From an uncultured Clostridia bacterium (GTDB lineage: Bacteria; Bacillota; Clostridia; UMGS1883): DNA of 54,553 nucleotides. Below the pieces are notes generated by a model. That model was not told where the DNA came from. It searched no databases and was given only the letters and a program-made list of their open reading frames with translations. The stretch covers positions 1 to 54,553 of the forward strand of contig CANPZO010000016.1 in assembly GCA_947589005.1 (NCBI GenBank), written 5' to 3'. Below, piece after piece: positions 7,937 to 18,745 of the stretch. The position numbers and the translations under genes are program-made. The stretch's first letter is position 1. Every line of letters begins with the position of its first letter.

Positions 7937-9076
7937 ATGCTAAAAGTTTTTACCGTATTCGGAACAAGGCCCGAGGCCATAAAAATGGCCCCATTGGTAT
8001 ACGAGCTGCGGCGGCGGCCGGAAATAGACTGCAAGGTCTGCGTGACGGCCCAGCACCGCCAGATGCTGGACATGGTGCTGGACCTGTTCAAAATAACGCC
8101 CGACTTCGATTTGGACATAATGCGTGACCGGCAGACCCTGGCCGGCATAACCACCCGCGCCCTGACGGGGCTTGAGGAGATATTCCGGGAGGAAAAGCCC
8201 AACCTCGTCCTGGTCCACGGCGACACCTCCACGACCTTCGCGGGGGCGCTGGCGGCCTATTACAATCAAATCAAGGTGGGCCACGTTGAGGCGGGGCTGC
8301 GCACCGGAGACAAATACTTTCCCTTTCCGGAGGAAATGAACCGCAAGCTCACCGGCGCCATCGCCGACCTGCACTTCTCCCCCACCGTGAACAACCGTGC
8401 CAACCTCCTTAGGGAGGGGGTGGACCCGTCCGGCATTTTTGTCACCGGCAACACCGTCATAGACGCCTTCAAGACCACGATAAAGGACAGCTATTCCTTC
8501 GCCGGAACCCCGCTGGAGGGCATCGACTGGAGCAGGCGCGTCATACTCATGACCGCCCACCGCCGTGAAAACCTCGGCGAGCCGCTGTACAACATCTGTC
8601 GGGCCGTGGCTCGGATAGTGCGGGAATTCCCCGACGTGGAGCTTATCTATCCCGTGCATATGAACCCCGCCGTCCGCGACACCGCCAACGAGGTGCTGGG
8701 CGGTATGCCGAGGGTACACCTGATTGAGCCCTTGGACGTGGACGTGCTGCACAACGCCATGAGCCGCTGCCATCTCGTCATGACCGACAGCGGCGGCCTT
8801 CAGGAGGAGGCGCCCGCCCTTGGCAAGCCGGTGCTGGTGCTCCGCGGCGAGACCGAGCGGCCCGAGGCCGCCGAGGCCGGCACCGTAAAGATTGCCGGCG
8901 TCCACGAGGAAGTAATCTATTCTCTCGCCCACCAGCTCCTCACCGACGAGGCCGAGTACAACAAAATGAGCCACGCCGTCAACCCCTACGGCGACGGCAA
9001 CGCCAGCCGCCGCATCGCCGACGCCATTCTGTACCACTTCGGTCTGAGGGAGGCTCCTCCCGAGCAGTGGCTTTGA
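7937..9076 (+). CDS. wecB: UDP-GlcNAc 2-epimerase (non-hydrolysing)
   Basis: A 379-residue WecB/MnaA enzyme that interconverts UDP-GlcNAc and UDP-ManNAc in the cytoplasm. Family marks include F-G-T-R-P-E-A-I-K at the N terminus, G-L-R-T-G-x-x-x-x-P-F-P-E-E near residue 120 and T-D-S-G-G-x-Q-E-E near the C terminus. Length is standard. It lies 27 bases after the WecA/TagO-like gene, so both probably work on the same ManNAc-containing surface polymer such as a teichoic acid linkage unit. Confidence 0.95.
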   Translation: MLKVFTVFGTRPEAIKMAPLVYELRRRPEIDCKVCVTAQHRQMLDMVLDLFKITPDFDLDIMRDRQTLAGITTRALTGLEEIFREEKPNLVLVHGDTSTTFAGALAAYYNQIKVGHVEAGLRTGDKYFPFPEEMNRKLTGAIADLHFSPTVNNRANLLREGVDPSGIFVTGNTVIDAFKTTIKDSYSFAGTPLEGIDWSRRVILMTAHRRENLGEPLYNICRAVARIVREFPDVELIYPVHMNPAVRDTANEVLGGMPRVHLIEPLDVDVLHNAMSRCHLVMTDSGGLQEEAPALGKPVLVLRGETERPEAAEAGTVKIAGVHEEVIYSLAHQLLTDEAEYNKMSHAVNPYGDGNASRRIADAILYHFGLREAPPEQWL

Positions 9077-9151
9077 CTCCCCGCCCCCGACGCCCTTTAC
9101 GGCATCCATTAATACGGCCTTATCGTACTGTTTTTTTGGTAAAATTGTACA

Positions 9152-9180
9152 TTGCAAACACCCGCGTAAAAATATATAAT
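9152..9180 (+). promoter_or_regulatory. Promoter of the ATP synthase operon
   Basis: TTGCAA at 9152-9157 and TATAAT at 9175-9180, spacer 17 bases. It is the only good promoter-like pair seen in the 404-base gap before atpZ and implies a leader of about 290 bases. Confidence 0.7.
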
Positions 9181-9186
9181 TATCCT

Positions 9187-9470
9187 TATAATAAAGATAA
9201 GACTAACGCCCCATGAATTATGGGAAGCTCTAAGGGGGCTCCCTTTCAATAAAAAGCATAAAATCTCGGGGCGCACACGGAATTTTATACCTCAATCGGG
9301 ATAGAAAAATCAACCCACTGATTTTTCGTAAGCGCCCGATGCGGAAAAAGTTCTTATGGGGACGAGGCGTCCCGACAAAAAGCATTGTTGTTTGTCGGAA
9401 AATAAGAGGCAAAGTCAACCTTTGTCCCGACGCCTATGCGTTCCCGCGAGGGCGCGGCAGCCCTCTGAAA
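9187..9470 (+). promoter_or_regulatory. Long structured 5' leader of the atp operon
   Basis: Several stems are visible: CCCAT/ATGGG (9210-9224); a composite stem with ATCGGG at 9295-9300 and CCCGAT at 9335-9340 enclosing GAAAAATCA/TGATTTTTC; GGGACG-AGG-CGTCCC (9359-9373); and CCGACAAA (9372-9379) with TTTGTCGG (9391-9398). The last two share bases 9372-9373 and so compete. GGCGTC near 9367 could also pair with GACGCC near 9428. No known riboswitch core was recognised and no terminator T run is obvious. There is no open frame of note. Confidence 0.5.
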
Positions 9471-9480
9471 GGTGAATAAT

Positions 9481-9735
9481 ATGAAAAAATCCGTTTTCTC
9501 CGCCCTGACAATGGTGTCCCAGTTCGGTATCGGCGTACTGACGCCCATGCTGCTGTGCATCTTTGCCGCCTTTTGGCTGAAAAACCGCTTCGGCCTGGGG
9601 GACTACGTTGTCCTCATCGGCATTATTCTGGGTATAGGAAGCGGATTTATGAGTATGATGAAAATGATACGCCAGATGAGCGAGATGAGCAAAAAGGAGG
9701 ACGAGGATGAGTCCGGAAATGAAAAAACAGCTTAA
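9481..9735 (+). CDS. atpZ: AtpZ/AtpI-family small membrane protein
   Basis: 84 residues with two hydrophobic helices (about 10-30 and 38-57) and a charged acidic C-terminal tail. It matches the AtpZ/AtpI-like family encoded first in many Firmicute atp operons and proposed to help assembly or Mg/Ca supply of the ATP synthase. The ATG at 9481 follows AAAGGTG; a GTG nine bases earlier lies within that ribosome site. The end overlaps the start of atpI by 29 bases. Confidence 0.75.
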   Translation: MKKSVFSALTMVSQFGIGVLTPMLLCIFAAFWLKNRFGLGDYVVLIGIILGIGSGFMSMMKMIRQMSEMSKKEDEDESGNEKTA

Positions 9736-10114
9736 GGAGCTTGGGGCCATGATACTGGCGCTGGGCGTTTTACAGCTTGGTGTTTTCGCGGTTTTGAGCC
9801 GGTTCATGAGCCTTTTCTTTCTCCGATGTCTGGCGGGGACGGCGGCGGGCTGCGCGGTTTCCGTGCTGAGCATGGCGCTTTTGGCCATAGGCATTGAAAG
9901 GGCCGTGGACAAGGGCGAAAAAAAGGCCCAAGCCTCCATGGGCGGCGGTTATATGCTGCGGCTCGCGGTGGTGGCGGTATATGTTTTCGCCGTGATAAAG
10001 CTCCCGGGCATATTTAATATCTGGGCGGCGCTGATACCGCTGCTCTTTCCCCGGCTGGCTGTCATGGCCATAAATTTAAAAAACAGCAAAAAACAGGGAG
10101 GCGATGACAAATGA
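9707..10114 (+). CDS. atpI: ATP synthase subunit I
   Basis: 135 residues with four predicted membrane helices, of the AtpI/UncI type, a chaperone that helps c-ring assembly. The ATG at 9707 has AAGGAGG six bases upstream, inside atpZ. The stop overlaps the atpB start by four bases, so translation is coupled. Sequence is poorly conserved in this family; the call rests on size, topology and position directly ahead of atpB. Confidence 0.75.
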   Translation: MSPEMKKQLKELGAMILALGVLQLGVFAVLSRFMSLFFLRCLAGTAAGCAVSVLSMALLAIGIERAVDKGEKKAQASMGGGYMLRLAVVAVYVFAVIKLPGIFNIWAALIPLLFPRLAVMAINLKNSKKQGGDDK

Positions 10115-10839
10115 ACATAGACGTTCACGGACCTAAAATACTGTTTGAGATACCCATTCTCGGCGGCATAAGAGTCAGCGAGACCATCGTCAATATGTGG
10201 ATAATCATGGCGGTCATCACCCTTATCTGCTTCTTTCTGGGGCGGAATTTGAAGGTGAAAAACCCCTCCAAGCGCCAGCTTGTGGCGGAGAAGGCCGTAA
10301 TAATGATAACCAACATGGTTACCGGCGTCATGGGCAAGCGCAACGCGCATTGGGCCCCATACATCGGTACGCTTCTGCTGCTTTCGGCCTTTTCGTCCCT
10401 GAGCAGCCTTACGGGTCTCAGGCCCCCCACGGCCGACCTTAACACCACTCTGGGCTGGGCGCTGGTGACCTTTGTGATGATACAGGCCACAAAAATCAAG
10501 TATCACGGAGTGGGCGGCTGGCTCAAGGGCTTTGCCGACCCGGTCGTGGTAATGACCCCCATGAACATCATAAGCGAGCTGGCCACCCCCATTTCCATGT
10601 CCTTCCGTCACTTCGGCAACATTGCCGCCGGACTGGTAATAACCTCGCTTATATACGGTTCTCTGGCGGCCTTAAGCGGCGCCGTGCTGGGCTGGATACC
10701 GGTGCTTGGGGACATACCGCTGTTTCAGGTGGGCCTGCCGGCTTTCCTGTCGATATACTTTGATTTGTTCACAAGCTGCTTACAGGCTTACATTTTCTGT
10801 ATGCTGACTATGGTTTTTGTCAGCAACGCTCAGGAGTGA
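10111..10839 (+). CDS. atpB: ATP synthase F0 subunit a
   Basis: A 242-residue membrane protein forming the stator half-channels. The essential arginine is Arg166 in S-M-S-x-R-H-F-G-N; the conserved A-D-L-N-T segment is at 108-112. Five to six membrane helices. It overlaps atpI and is followed by 111 AT-rich bases before atpE. The partner c subunit has a Na+ site, so the ion moved by this channel is probably sodium. Confidence 0.95.
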   Translation: MNIDVHGPKILFEIPILGGIRVSETIVNMWIIMAVITLICFFLGRNLKVKNPSKRQLVAEKAVIMITNMVTGVMGKRNAHWAPYIGTLLLLSAFSSLSSLTGLRPPTADLNTTLGWALVTFVMIQATKIKYHGVGGWLKGFADPVVVMTPMNIISELATPISMSFRHFGNIAAGLVITSLIYGSLAALSGAVLGWIPVLGDIPLFQVGLPAFLSIYFDLFTSCLQAYIFCMLTMVFVSNAQE

Positions 10840-10911
10840 AAGAAAAATCAACTTCGCGTCTATGTAATCCGCCTGTTTTTTCCTTTCACAGTCCAAATTA
10901 AGTGTATATAA

Positions 10912-11214
<303 letters not shown>

Positions 11215-11252
11215 CTTCTAACTTAAAAATCTTTTAAGTCAGGAGGATATTC

Positions 11253-11762
11253 ATGGGAGAAAAATTTATGGATTTCGTCACCATTCCGCCCGACGTCTGG
11301 CAGCTCATCTTTACCTGGTGCAACCTGCTTATTTTGTTTCTTCTGGTACGTCACTTTCTCTTTAAGCCCGTGCAGAAGATACTCAAGCAGCGGGAGGACG
11401 AAGTGGGCGAAATGTACACCAAGGCCGAGGCCGCCCAGAAAAACGCCGAGGCTATGGAGGCAGAATACACCGAAAAACTGGCCGACGCCAAAAACGAGGC
11501 CGGCCGCATCATGCAGGCCGCCACAAAGAACGCTCAAATCCGCGGCGAGGAAATAGTCCGCGACGCCGAGGAAAAGGCCGCCGCCGCCATGACCAAGGCC
11601 GAGGCCCGCATCGAGCAGGAGCGCAAAAACGCCATGTCTCAAATTCAGGGTCAGGTGGCTGACATGGCCGTGTCCATCGCTCAGAAGGTCATCGAAAAGG
11701 AGCTCAGCCCCGATGAGCATGACCGCCTTGTGGCCGGAGTTATCGACAGCGAGGTAGAGTGA
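11253..11762 (+). CDS. atpF: ATP synthase F0 subunit b
   Basis: 169 residues: one N-terminal membrane helix (about 17-35) and then a long charged coiled coil rich in Ala, Glu and Lys, the peripheral stalk that holds F1 to subunit a. AGGAGG lies before the ATG. Its TGA overlaps the atpH ATG. Confidence 0.93.
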   Translation: MGEKFMDFVTIPPDVWQLIFTWCNLLILFLLVRHFLFKPVQKILKQREDEVGEMYTKAEAAQKNAEAMEAEYTEKLADAKNEAGRIMQAATKNAQIRGEEIVRDAEEKAAAAMTKAEARIEQERKNAMSQIQGQVADMAVSIAQKVIEKELSPDEHDRLVAGVIDSEVE

Positions 11763-12289
11763 TGAGGGACACGGGACGAATTTACGGCAATTCTCTGTAT
11801 TCGCTGGCTAAGGACGACGGGGTCGAGGCCGAAATTTTGGCCCAGCTCAACGCCATCGGCGAGGGCTTTAACGAAAATCCCGCCATCTTTTCCGTCCTTG
11901 ACGCCCCACAGGTCAGCGCCGAGGAAAAGCTGGCCCTTATCGACAGCGTCTTTGAGGGCTGCCACCCTTACGTCATCAACACTCTGAAGCTCCTTACCGA
12001 GGGACGCCGCGCCGCCGCCGTTGGTTACACGGCGAAGCAGTATAAGGCGGCCTACAACAAGGATAAGGGCATCTCCGAGGTAACGGCCATCACCGCCGTC
12101 CCCCTTTCCGCCGCCAACGAGGAAAAGCTCGTCCTTAAGCTGAAAAAGCTTCTGGGCGGTGAAATTTCCCTTGTAAACAAGGTGGACCCGTCTATACTGG
12201 GCGGTCTTGTCATACGCACCGACAGCCTGCAGATAGACGGCGGAGTTAAAAGCAGACTTGATGAGATAAAAAAAGAAATTGTTAGGTAG
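11762..12289 (+). CDS. atpH: ATP synthase F1 subunit delta
   Basis: About 175 residues of the OSCP/delta family, the cap joining subunit b to the top of the alpha/beta head. The C-terminal G-G-x-x-x-R-x-D-x-x-x-x-D-G-G stretch is typical. ATG at 11762 overlaps the atpF stop (coupled); a GTG at 11759 is an alternative. It ends directly at the start of atpA. Confidence 0.93.
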   Translation: MRDTGRIYGNSLYSLAKDDGVEAEILAQLNAIGEGFNENPAIFSVLDAPQVSAEEKLALIDSVFEGCHPYVINTLKLLTEGRRAAAVGYTAKQYKAAYNKDKGISEVTAITAVPLSAANEEKLVLKLKKLLGGEISLVNKVDPSILGGLVIRTDSLQIDGGVKSRLDEIKKEIVR

Positions 12290-13813
12290 GTGACTGATTT
12301 GGACATCAAGCCCGATGAAATAAGCAAAATCATTAAAGACAGAATAAAAAACTACACCAACACCGTCCGTCAGACCGAGACCGGCTACGTAATAGAGGTG
12401 GGCGACGGCATCGCCAAGGTACACGGCCTTGAAAACTGCATGAGCAACGAGCTTGTGGAGTTTGAGAACGGCGAGACCGCCATGGCCCTCAATCTGGAGG
12501 AGACCGTCGTAAGCCTGGTTATTCTCGGCGACGACAAGGGCATACGCGAGGGCGACATCGTCCGCCGCACCGGCCGCGTTGTGGACGTGCCCGTGGGCGA
12601 GGCCCTCATCGGCCGCGTTGTCAACGCGCTGGGCGCCCCCGTGGACGGCAAAGGCCCGATAGACACCGCTGAACGGCGCCCCATCGAAAGTCCCGCCCCC
12701 GGCATAATCGAACGTAAAAGCGTGAGCGTACCCCTGCAAACCGGCATCAAGGCCATCGACTCGATGATACCCATCGGCCGCGGCCAGCGCGAGCTTATAA
12801 TCGGCGACCGCCAGACCGGTAAAACTACCATCGGCATCGACACCATAATCAACCAAAAGGGCAAGGACGTTATCTGCATTTACGTCGCCATCGGTCAGAA
12901 AAACTCCACCGTGGCCCAGCTTGTGGACACCCTCACAAAGGCCGGCGCCATGGACTATACCATTGTTGTCAGCGCCACCGCCAGTGAGCTCAGCCCCATG
13001 CAGTACATCGCTCCCTACGCCGGCTGCGCCATGGGCGAATACTTCATGTATCAGGGCAAGGACGTGCTCATCGTCTACGACGACCTCAGCAAGCACGCCG
13101 TGGCTTACCGCGCACTTTCGCTGCTGATACGCCGTCCCCCGGGACGCGAGGCTTACCCCGGCGATGTATTCTATCTCCACTCCCGCCTTTTGGAGCGGGC
13201 GGCCCGCCTGTCCCCCCAGTACGGCGGCGGCAGCCTTACGGCCCTGCCCATTATCGAAACTCAGGCCGGCGACGTTTCGGCCTATATACCCACCAACGTA
13301 ATTTCCATCACCGACGGACAGATATTCCTTGAGACCGAGCTGTTCCACAGCGGCGTAATGCCCGCCGTGAACCCCGGCATCAGCGTCAGTCGTGTTGGCG
13401 GCAACGCCCAGCTCAAAGCCATGAAAAAGGTGGCCGGCACCCTTAAGCTGGCCTACGCTCAGTACCGCGAGCTTCAGTCCTTCGCCCAATTCGGCTCCGA
13501 TTTGGACGCCGACACCAAGGCCAGACTGGATCAGGGCGCGAGAATTGTGGAGGTTCTCAAGCAGGACCGCAACGCCCCCGTCACCGTGGAAAATCAGGTG
13601 CTGATAATTTACGCCGTCACCAACGGCTATCTGGCCGACATAAAGGTCGAGGACGTGCGCGATTTCGAGGCGGAGCTTTTCCGCTACGCCGAGGCCACCT
13701 ACCCCGACATTTACAAGAATATAGCGTCCACCGGCGCCCTCAGTCCCGAGACCGAGGAAATGATGAAGGCCGCTATTACCGAATGTAAGGAAAACTTCCT
13801 CAAAGGGAGGTAA
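12290..13813 (+). CDS. atpA: ATP synthase F1 subunit alpha
   Basis: 507 residues, the regulatory nucleotide-binding subunit of F1. Walker A G-D-R-Q-T-G-K-T is at 172-179 and the arginine-finger region S-x-x-R near 370 is present. No ATG exists at the 5' end: either GTG at 12290, touching the atpH stop, or TTG at 12299 starts translation. TTG would give the family-like N terminus M-D-I-K-P-D-E-I and has TAGGTG six bases upstream, so it is a serious alternative. Confidence 0.97.
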   Translation: MTDLDIKPDEISKIIKDRIKNYTNTVRQTETGYVIEVGDGIAKVHGLENCMSNELVEFENGETAMALNLEETVVSLVILGDDKGIREGDIVRRTGRVVDVPVGEALIGRVVNALGAPVDGKGPIDTAERRPIESPAPGIIERKSVSVPLQTGIKAIDSMIPIGRGQRELIIGDRQTGKTTIGIDTIINQKGKDVICIYVAIGQKNSTVAQLVDTLTKAGAMDYTIVVSATASELSPMQYIAPYAGCAMGEYFMYQGKDVLIVYDDLSKHAVAYRALSLLIRRPPGREAYPGDVFYLHSRLLERAARLSPQYGGGSLTALPIIETQAGDVSAYIPTNVISITDGQIFLETELFHSGVMPAVNPGISVSRVGGNAQLKAMKKVAGTLKLAYAQYRELQSFAQFGSDLDADTKARLDQGARIVEVLKQDRNAPVTVENQVLIIYAVTNGYLADIKVEDVRDFEAELFRYAEATYPDIYKNIASTGALSPETEEMMKAAITECKENFLKGR

Positions 13814-13819
13814 AAACCT

Positions 13820-14656
13820 ATGGCAGAATCTATGAAGGCCATAAAAAGCCGGATAAAAAGCGTGGAAAGCACCCGTCAGATAACCAAGGCCATGGAACTG
13901 GTGGCCACGGGTAAGCTCCGCCACGCTCGGGAGAGGATTGAACACAGCCGCCCCTTTTTCAACGTGCTGCGCCAGACTCTGGTGGATATCCGCCACAGCA
14001 ACAGGGACTTTACCTCACCCTTTACCCGCGAGCCCGCCGAAAACGCCCGCACCTGCCGGATAGTTATTGCCGGCGACCGGGGTCTCGCCGGCGGCTACAA
14101 CAGTAATCTGTTCAAGTCCGCCGGGGCCGTGGAGGGAGATATAATACTCCCCATCGGCCGCAAGGCCGTGGAGCTTTACCGCCGACGGGGTTTTGAAATC
14201 CTCAGCGACGAGTACGCCGTGGCCGAGGACGTTTCCCTCGGAGGCTGCTCCGCCATGGGCGAGGAGCTGGCCAAAGCCTTTCTGCGGGGAGACTTCGGGC
14301 GGCTGACCATAAGCTACACCTCCTTTGTGAACGTGCTGACCCAGACGCCCGCCTCGATGGAGGTGCTGCCCATAAAGCCCGAGGGCGAACACAGCGAAAA
14401 GTCGGGGCTGATAATCTACGAGCCGTCGGCCGAGGCCGTGTTCAACAGCATAGTTCCTCAGTATATAAGCGGCATAATTTACGGCGCCCTCTGCGAGTCC
14501 ATCGCCTCCGAGGTCAGCGCCCGCCGCGCCGCCATGGAAGCGGCCAACAAGAACGCCGACGAGATGATATCCTCTCTGAGCCTGCGCTACAACCGGGCGC
14601 GTCAGGCTTCCATCACCCAGGAAATCACCGAAATAGTCGCGGGCAGCAATGTTTAA
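13820..14656 (+). CDS. atpG: ATP synthase F1 subunit gamma
   Basis: 278 residues, the central rotary shaft. Both terminal helices are typical: I-K-x-R-I-K-S-V-x-x-T-x-Q-I-T-K-A-M near the N terminus and N-R-A-R-Q-A-x-I-T-Q-E-I-x-E-I near the C terminus. GGGAGGT precedes the ATG, six bases after atpA. Confidence 0.96.
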   Translation: MAESMKAIKSRIKSVESTRQITKAMELVATGKLRHARERIEHSRPFFNVLRQTLVDIRHSNRDFTSPFTREPAENARTCRIVIAGDRGLAGGYNSNLFKSAGAVEGDIILPIGRKAVELYRRRGFEILSDEYAVAEDVSLGGCSAMGEELAKAFLRGDFGRLTISYTSFVNVLTQTPASMEVLPIKPEGEHSEKSGLIIYEPSAEAVFNSIVPQYISGIIYGALCESIASEVSARRAAMEAANKNADEMISSLSLRYNRARQASITQEITEIVAGSNV

Positions 14657-14703
14657 AACCAAAAAACCGAGCTTCGCATCTCAACCTTTTTTGAAAGGAA
14701 TGA

Positions 14704-16101
<1,398 letters not shown>

Positions 16102-16170
16102 CCCTTATCTCGGCCGGTTTGTCATCAGTACAAGCTCAAATTTTATCTCTCCTATAAAGGAGTTGTTATA

Positions 16171-16578
16171 ATGGACTTTCAACTTCAGATAGTTACCCCC
16201 GACGGCCTGCTTTATGACGGCCCCGCCCAGCGGCTCATTACCCGCACGACCGAGGGCGACGTGGGCATCCTCGCCCGCCACAGCGACTATGTGGCCCCTC
16301 TCGCCATCGGCGAGACGAAGATAAAGTTTGCCGACGGCACCACCCGGGTGGGCTCCTCGGCCCAGGGCATGGTCAGCGTCACCGGCGGAGTTGTCCGCCT
16401 TGTGGCCGGCACTTTCGAGTGGGCCGACGAGATAGACATCGACCGCGCGCGGCGGGCGCTCGAAAAGGCCAAGGAAAAGCTTGCCCGCAAGAACAGCGAT
16501 TACGAGCTTCGCATGGCGGAATTCAAGCTCAAACGCGCCCTCAACCGTATCAACGTCTATAACGAGGGACATAGGTGA
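16171..16578 (+). CDS. atpC: ATP synthase F1 subunit epsilon
   Basis: 135 residues: N-terminal beta sandwich (to about 85) and C-terminal helical hairpin containing the E-x-A-K-E-K-L-A-R segment that can inhibit ATP hydrolysis. AAAGGAG precedes the ATG. It closes the operon and is followed by a clear terminator. Confidence 0.95.
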   Translation: MDFQLQIVTPDGLLYDGPAQRLITRTTEGDVGILARHSDYVAPLAIGETKIKFADGTTRVGSSAQGMVSVTGGVVRLVAGTFEWADEIDIDRARRALEKAKEKLARKNSDYELRMAEFKLKRALNRINVYNEGHR

Positions 16579-16584
16579 CAATAT

Positions 16585-16622
16585 AAAAAAGGTTCCATTC
16601 CGATTTGGCTGGAACCTTTTTT
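16585..16622 (+). terminator. Terminator of the atp operon
   Basis: A-rich flank, GGTTCCA (16591-16597), 12-base loop, TGGAACC (16610-16616), then six T. It lies seven bases past the atpC stop. Confidence 0.9.
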
Positions 16623-16640
16623 GCGCAAAAATTTTCCCTC

Positions 16641-16669
16641 TTGACAAGTACACATTAAATGTGTATAAT
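16641..16669 (+). promoter_or_regulatory. hicAB promoter with spacer operator (pair 1)
   Basis: TTGACA (16641-16646), 17-base spacer, TATAAT (16664-16669). The perfect 17-bp palindrome TACACATTAAATGTGTA at 16649-16665 fills the spacer and touches the -10 box. HicB proteins are DNA-binding autorepressors, so this is the expected operator, placed to block polymerase. Confidence 0.85.
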
Positions 16670-16690
16670 ATAATTATCGGAGGAATAATT

Positions 16691-16864
16691 ATGAAAACAA
16701 AAGATTTAATAAAGCTGCTGGAAAACAACGGTTGGAAATTTATACGGCACGGCGGTTCCCATGATGTTTATTCAAAAGGCCGAGAGATCGAATCAATTCC
16801 AAGGCATAGCGAAACAAAAGAAGTTCTCGCAAAATCTATAATAAAACGGCGAAAGCTCAAATAA
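16691..16864 (+). CDS. hicA: HicA-family mRNA interferase toxin (pair 1)
   Basis: 57 residues with the double-stranded-RNA-binding-like HicA fold. The catalytic histidine is His24 in G-G-S-H; a basic C-terminal K-R-R-K tail follows. HicA toxins cleave mRNA and are held by HicB. The ATG at 16691 follows ATCGGAGG; the longer in-frame reading extends back into atpC and is spurious. hicB starts 16 bases downstream. Confidence 0.9.
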   Translation: MKTKDLIKLLENNGWKFIRHGGSHDVYSKGREIESIPRHSETKEVLAKSIIKRRKLK

Positions 16865-16880
16865 AAAAAGAGGTGACATT

Positions 16881-17279
16881 ATGAAAAATTCATATCCTAT
16901 TGTTTTAATGCCGGACGAGGTGGGTTACGTGGTCTATATCCCCGACTTTAACATAAACACCGAAGGAGACAGCTTGGCGGAGGCAATGGAAATGGCCCGC
17001 GACGCCATCGGTATCGTCGGGATAGAGCTGGAAGACAGAAAAGAGCCTTTGCCCGTTCCGTCCGATATGAAGGCGGTAAAAAAAGAAGGCGAAAACGACC
17101 TCATCACGCTTGTTGACGTGGACTTTACGGAGTACCGCAAAAAGAACGATACTCGGGCGGTTCGCCGCAACGTAACTCTTCCCTCCTGGCTGAATTTTGA
17201 GGCGGAAAAAAGCGGTATTAATGTTTCGGCCGTACTGCAAAAAGCCTTGAAGCGTGAGCTGCACATCACCAACAGATGA
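16881..17279 (+). CDS. hicB: HicB-family antitoxin (pair 1)
   Basis: 132 residues. The N-terminal half is the partially degraded RNase H-like HicB fold (Y-P-I-V-L-x-x-D-E-x-G-Y-x-V-x-x-P-D). The C-terminal half, N-V-T-L-P-S-W-L-N followed by two helices, looks like a ribbon-helix-helix DNA-binding segment. It should neutralise HicA and repress the shared promoter at 16641. AAAGAGGTG precedes the ATG. It closely resembles the HicB at 31911-32306 in architecture. Confidence 0.9.
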   Translation: MKNSYPIVLMPDEVGYVVYIPDFNINTEGDSLAEAMEMARDAIGIVGIELEDRKEPLPVPSDMKAVKKEGENDLITLVDVDFTEYRKKNDTRAVRRNVTLPSWLNFEAEKSGINVSAVLQKALKRELHITNR

Positions 17280-17287
17280 GGCGGCCG

Positions 17288-17329
17288 AAAAAAGCCGCTC
17301 TGCGCCACGGGCTACAGAGCGGCTTTTTT
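17288..17329. terminator. Bidirectional terminator between hicB and hemZ
   Basis: AAAAAAGCCGCTCTG (17288-17302) pairs with CAGAGCGGCTTTTTT (17315-17329) around a 12-base loop. Both strands get a T run, serving hicB from the left and hemZ from the right. Confidence 0.92.
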
Positions 17330-17332
17330 CGT

Positions 17333-18736
17333 TTATCCCAAAAATTCCTTTATAAATTGCTTCTTCTCAAGTATCTCGTCAATGCGGTTGACATAATCTC
17401 CGGCCTCCTTGGGGTTGAAAACGCGCTCGATGCGGTCGCCGCGGACCAGCTTGGTGGACGCGCCGCCGCCCATGGCCAAAATCGAGTGAACCTCCTCCAT
17501 TATGTAGACATTGTACAGGCACTCGCTGCCGGGCTTGGCAAAGCCCACATTTTCCAGGTTGCCGAGGGTGTTTTTCTGTTTGTACATATAGTAAGGCTCC
17601 GCGCCGTAAGCCTCCATGCGCCGCCGGCACAGCTCCATCATCTCGTTGACGTTGCGGGCGAAGCGGAGCTTTTCAAAGTCGTCCCGCAGCCGTGCCGCCC
17701 GCTTAAGATACATGGTGTGGACGGTTATGGCCTCGGGGCCGAGGGCGGTTATTCGGTTTAGGGTCTCGGCCAGCATATTCACGTCCTCCCCCGGCAGGCC
17801 GAGAATAAGGTCGGCATTGATGATTTCCATTCCCTCCCGGCGGGCAAGGGCAAAGGCACGCTCCACATCCTCGGGACTGTGGCGGCGGCCGATTGCGTCG
17901 AGAGTGGATTGGTGCATCGTCTGGGGATTGATGCTGATGCGGCGGACGCCGTTTTCGCGAAGCATTGTCATCATTTCGGGGGTCAGGGTGTCGGGACGGC
18001 CGGCCTCCACGGTCAGCTCCCGAAGGTCCGACATATCAAAGGACGCCTTTAAGGTCTTTATCAGCCTTTCCAGCAGCTCCGCCGGAATAGCGGTGGGCGT
18101 TCCGCCGCCGAAGTAGGCAGTCACCGGCTTTAGACCGAGCTCCGCCGCCAATTCACCCGTGCGGCGTATTTCCCGCTCACAGGCGTCCACATAGGGCAGC
18201 AAAAACTTGTTGTTGTGGGTCAGCGCCTGCGAAATGAAGGAGCAATAGGCGCAGCGAGTGGGACAGAACGGTATGCCCACATAAAGGCTGACGGCTTTTT
18301 CTCCCGCCATGGCGATGATGCCCTTCTCCTTTTCCGCCACCTCGAGACAAAGTCTCGCCCGCTCCGGCTCTATCCAGTATTCGTCCCGAAGCTTCCTCAC
18401 GGTCTCGGCGGCGGTCATTCCTCCGTCCAGCAGCAGCCTTGCCAGCTTGGCCGGACGAATTCCGGTGGAAATCCCCCAGGGCGTTGGCATATCGGAAATC
18501 TCCTTACAGGCCAAAAGGGTGGCTTTTTTTATGGAATTGGACAGGGCCTTTTTGTCCGCCCCCTCCGGCATGGGCCAGCTCCCCCGCCCCGCCGCTCCGT
18601 CATTTGTGACCGAGGTCACGGCGCGGCCGTCCTCGACCGCGCTTTCGGCTGCCACGTCGGAGTGAACGTCAAAAAAGAGCTGAACCACCTGCTCCACAGC
18701 CGTTGACAGTTCATGCCCTTTTGTTGTTATAGTCAT
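17333..18736 (-). CDS. hemZ: Oxygen-independent coproporphyrinogen dehydrogenase HemZ
   Basis: 467 residues, a radical-SAM enzyme of the HemZ branch. Cys158, Cys162 and Cys165 in C-P-T-R-C-A-Y-C-S-F hold the [4Fe-4S] cluster; the G-G-G-T-P-T segment binds SAM. About 150 N-terminal residues precede the radical-SAM core, as in HemZ and unlike HemW. It would oxidise coproporphyrinogen III without oxygen, or serve in a related heme-linked step. ATG at 18736, ten bases after the MBL gene stop, so co-transcribed. Confidence 0.88.
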   Translation of the reverse strand: MTITTKGHELSTAVEQVVQLFFDVHSDVAAESAVEDGRAVTSVTNDGAAGRGSWPMPEGADKKALSNSIKKATLLACKEISDMPTPWGISTGIRPAKLARLLLDGGMTAAETVRKLRDEYWIEPERARLCLEVAEKEKGIIAMAGEKAVSLYVGIPFCPTRCAYCSFISQALTHNNKFLLPYVDACEREIRRTGELAAELGLKPVTAYFGGGTPTAIPAELLERLIKTLKASFDMSDLRELTVEAGRPDTLTPEMMTMLRENGVRRISINPQTMHQSTLDAIGRRHSPEDVERAFALARREGMEIINADLILGLPGEDVNMLAETLNRITALGPEAITVHTMYLKRAARLRDDFEKLRFARNVNEMMELCRRRMEAYGAEPYYMYKQKNTLGNLENVGFAKPGSECLYNVYIMEEVHSILAMGGGASTKLVRGDRIERVFNPKEAGDYVNRIDEILEKKQFIKEFLG

Positions 18737-18745
18737 AAAATTTCC

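Noticed and set aside
11681-13996. A 771-codon minus-strand open frame across atpH and atpA
   Set aside because: It is the antisense shadow of strongly conserved ATP synthase genes, has no ribosome site, and its translation is low-complexity Gly/His/Val-rich.
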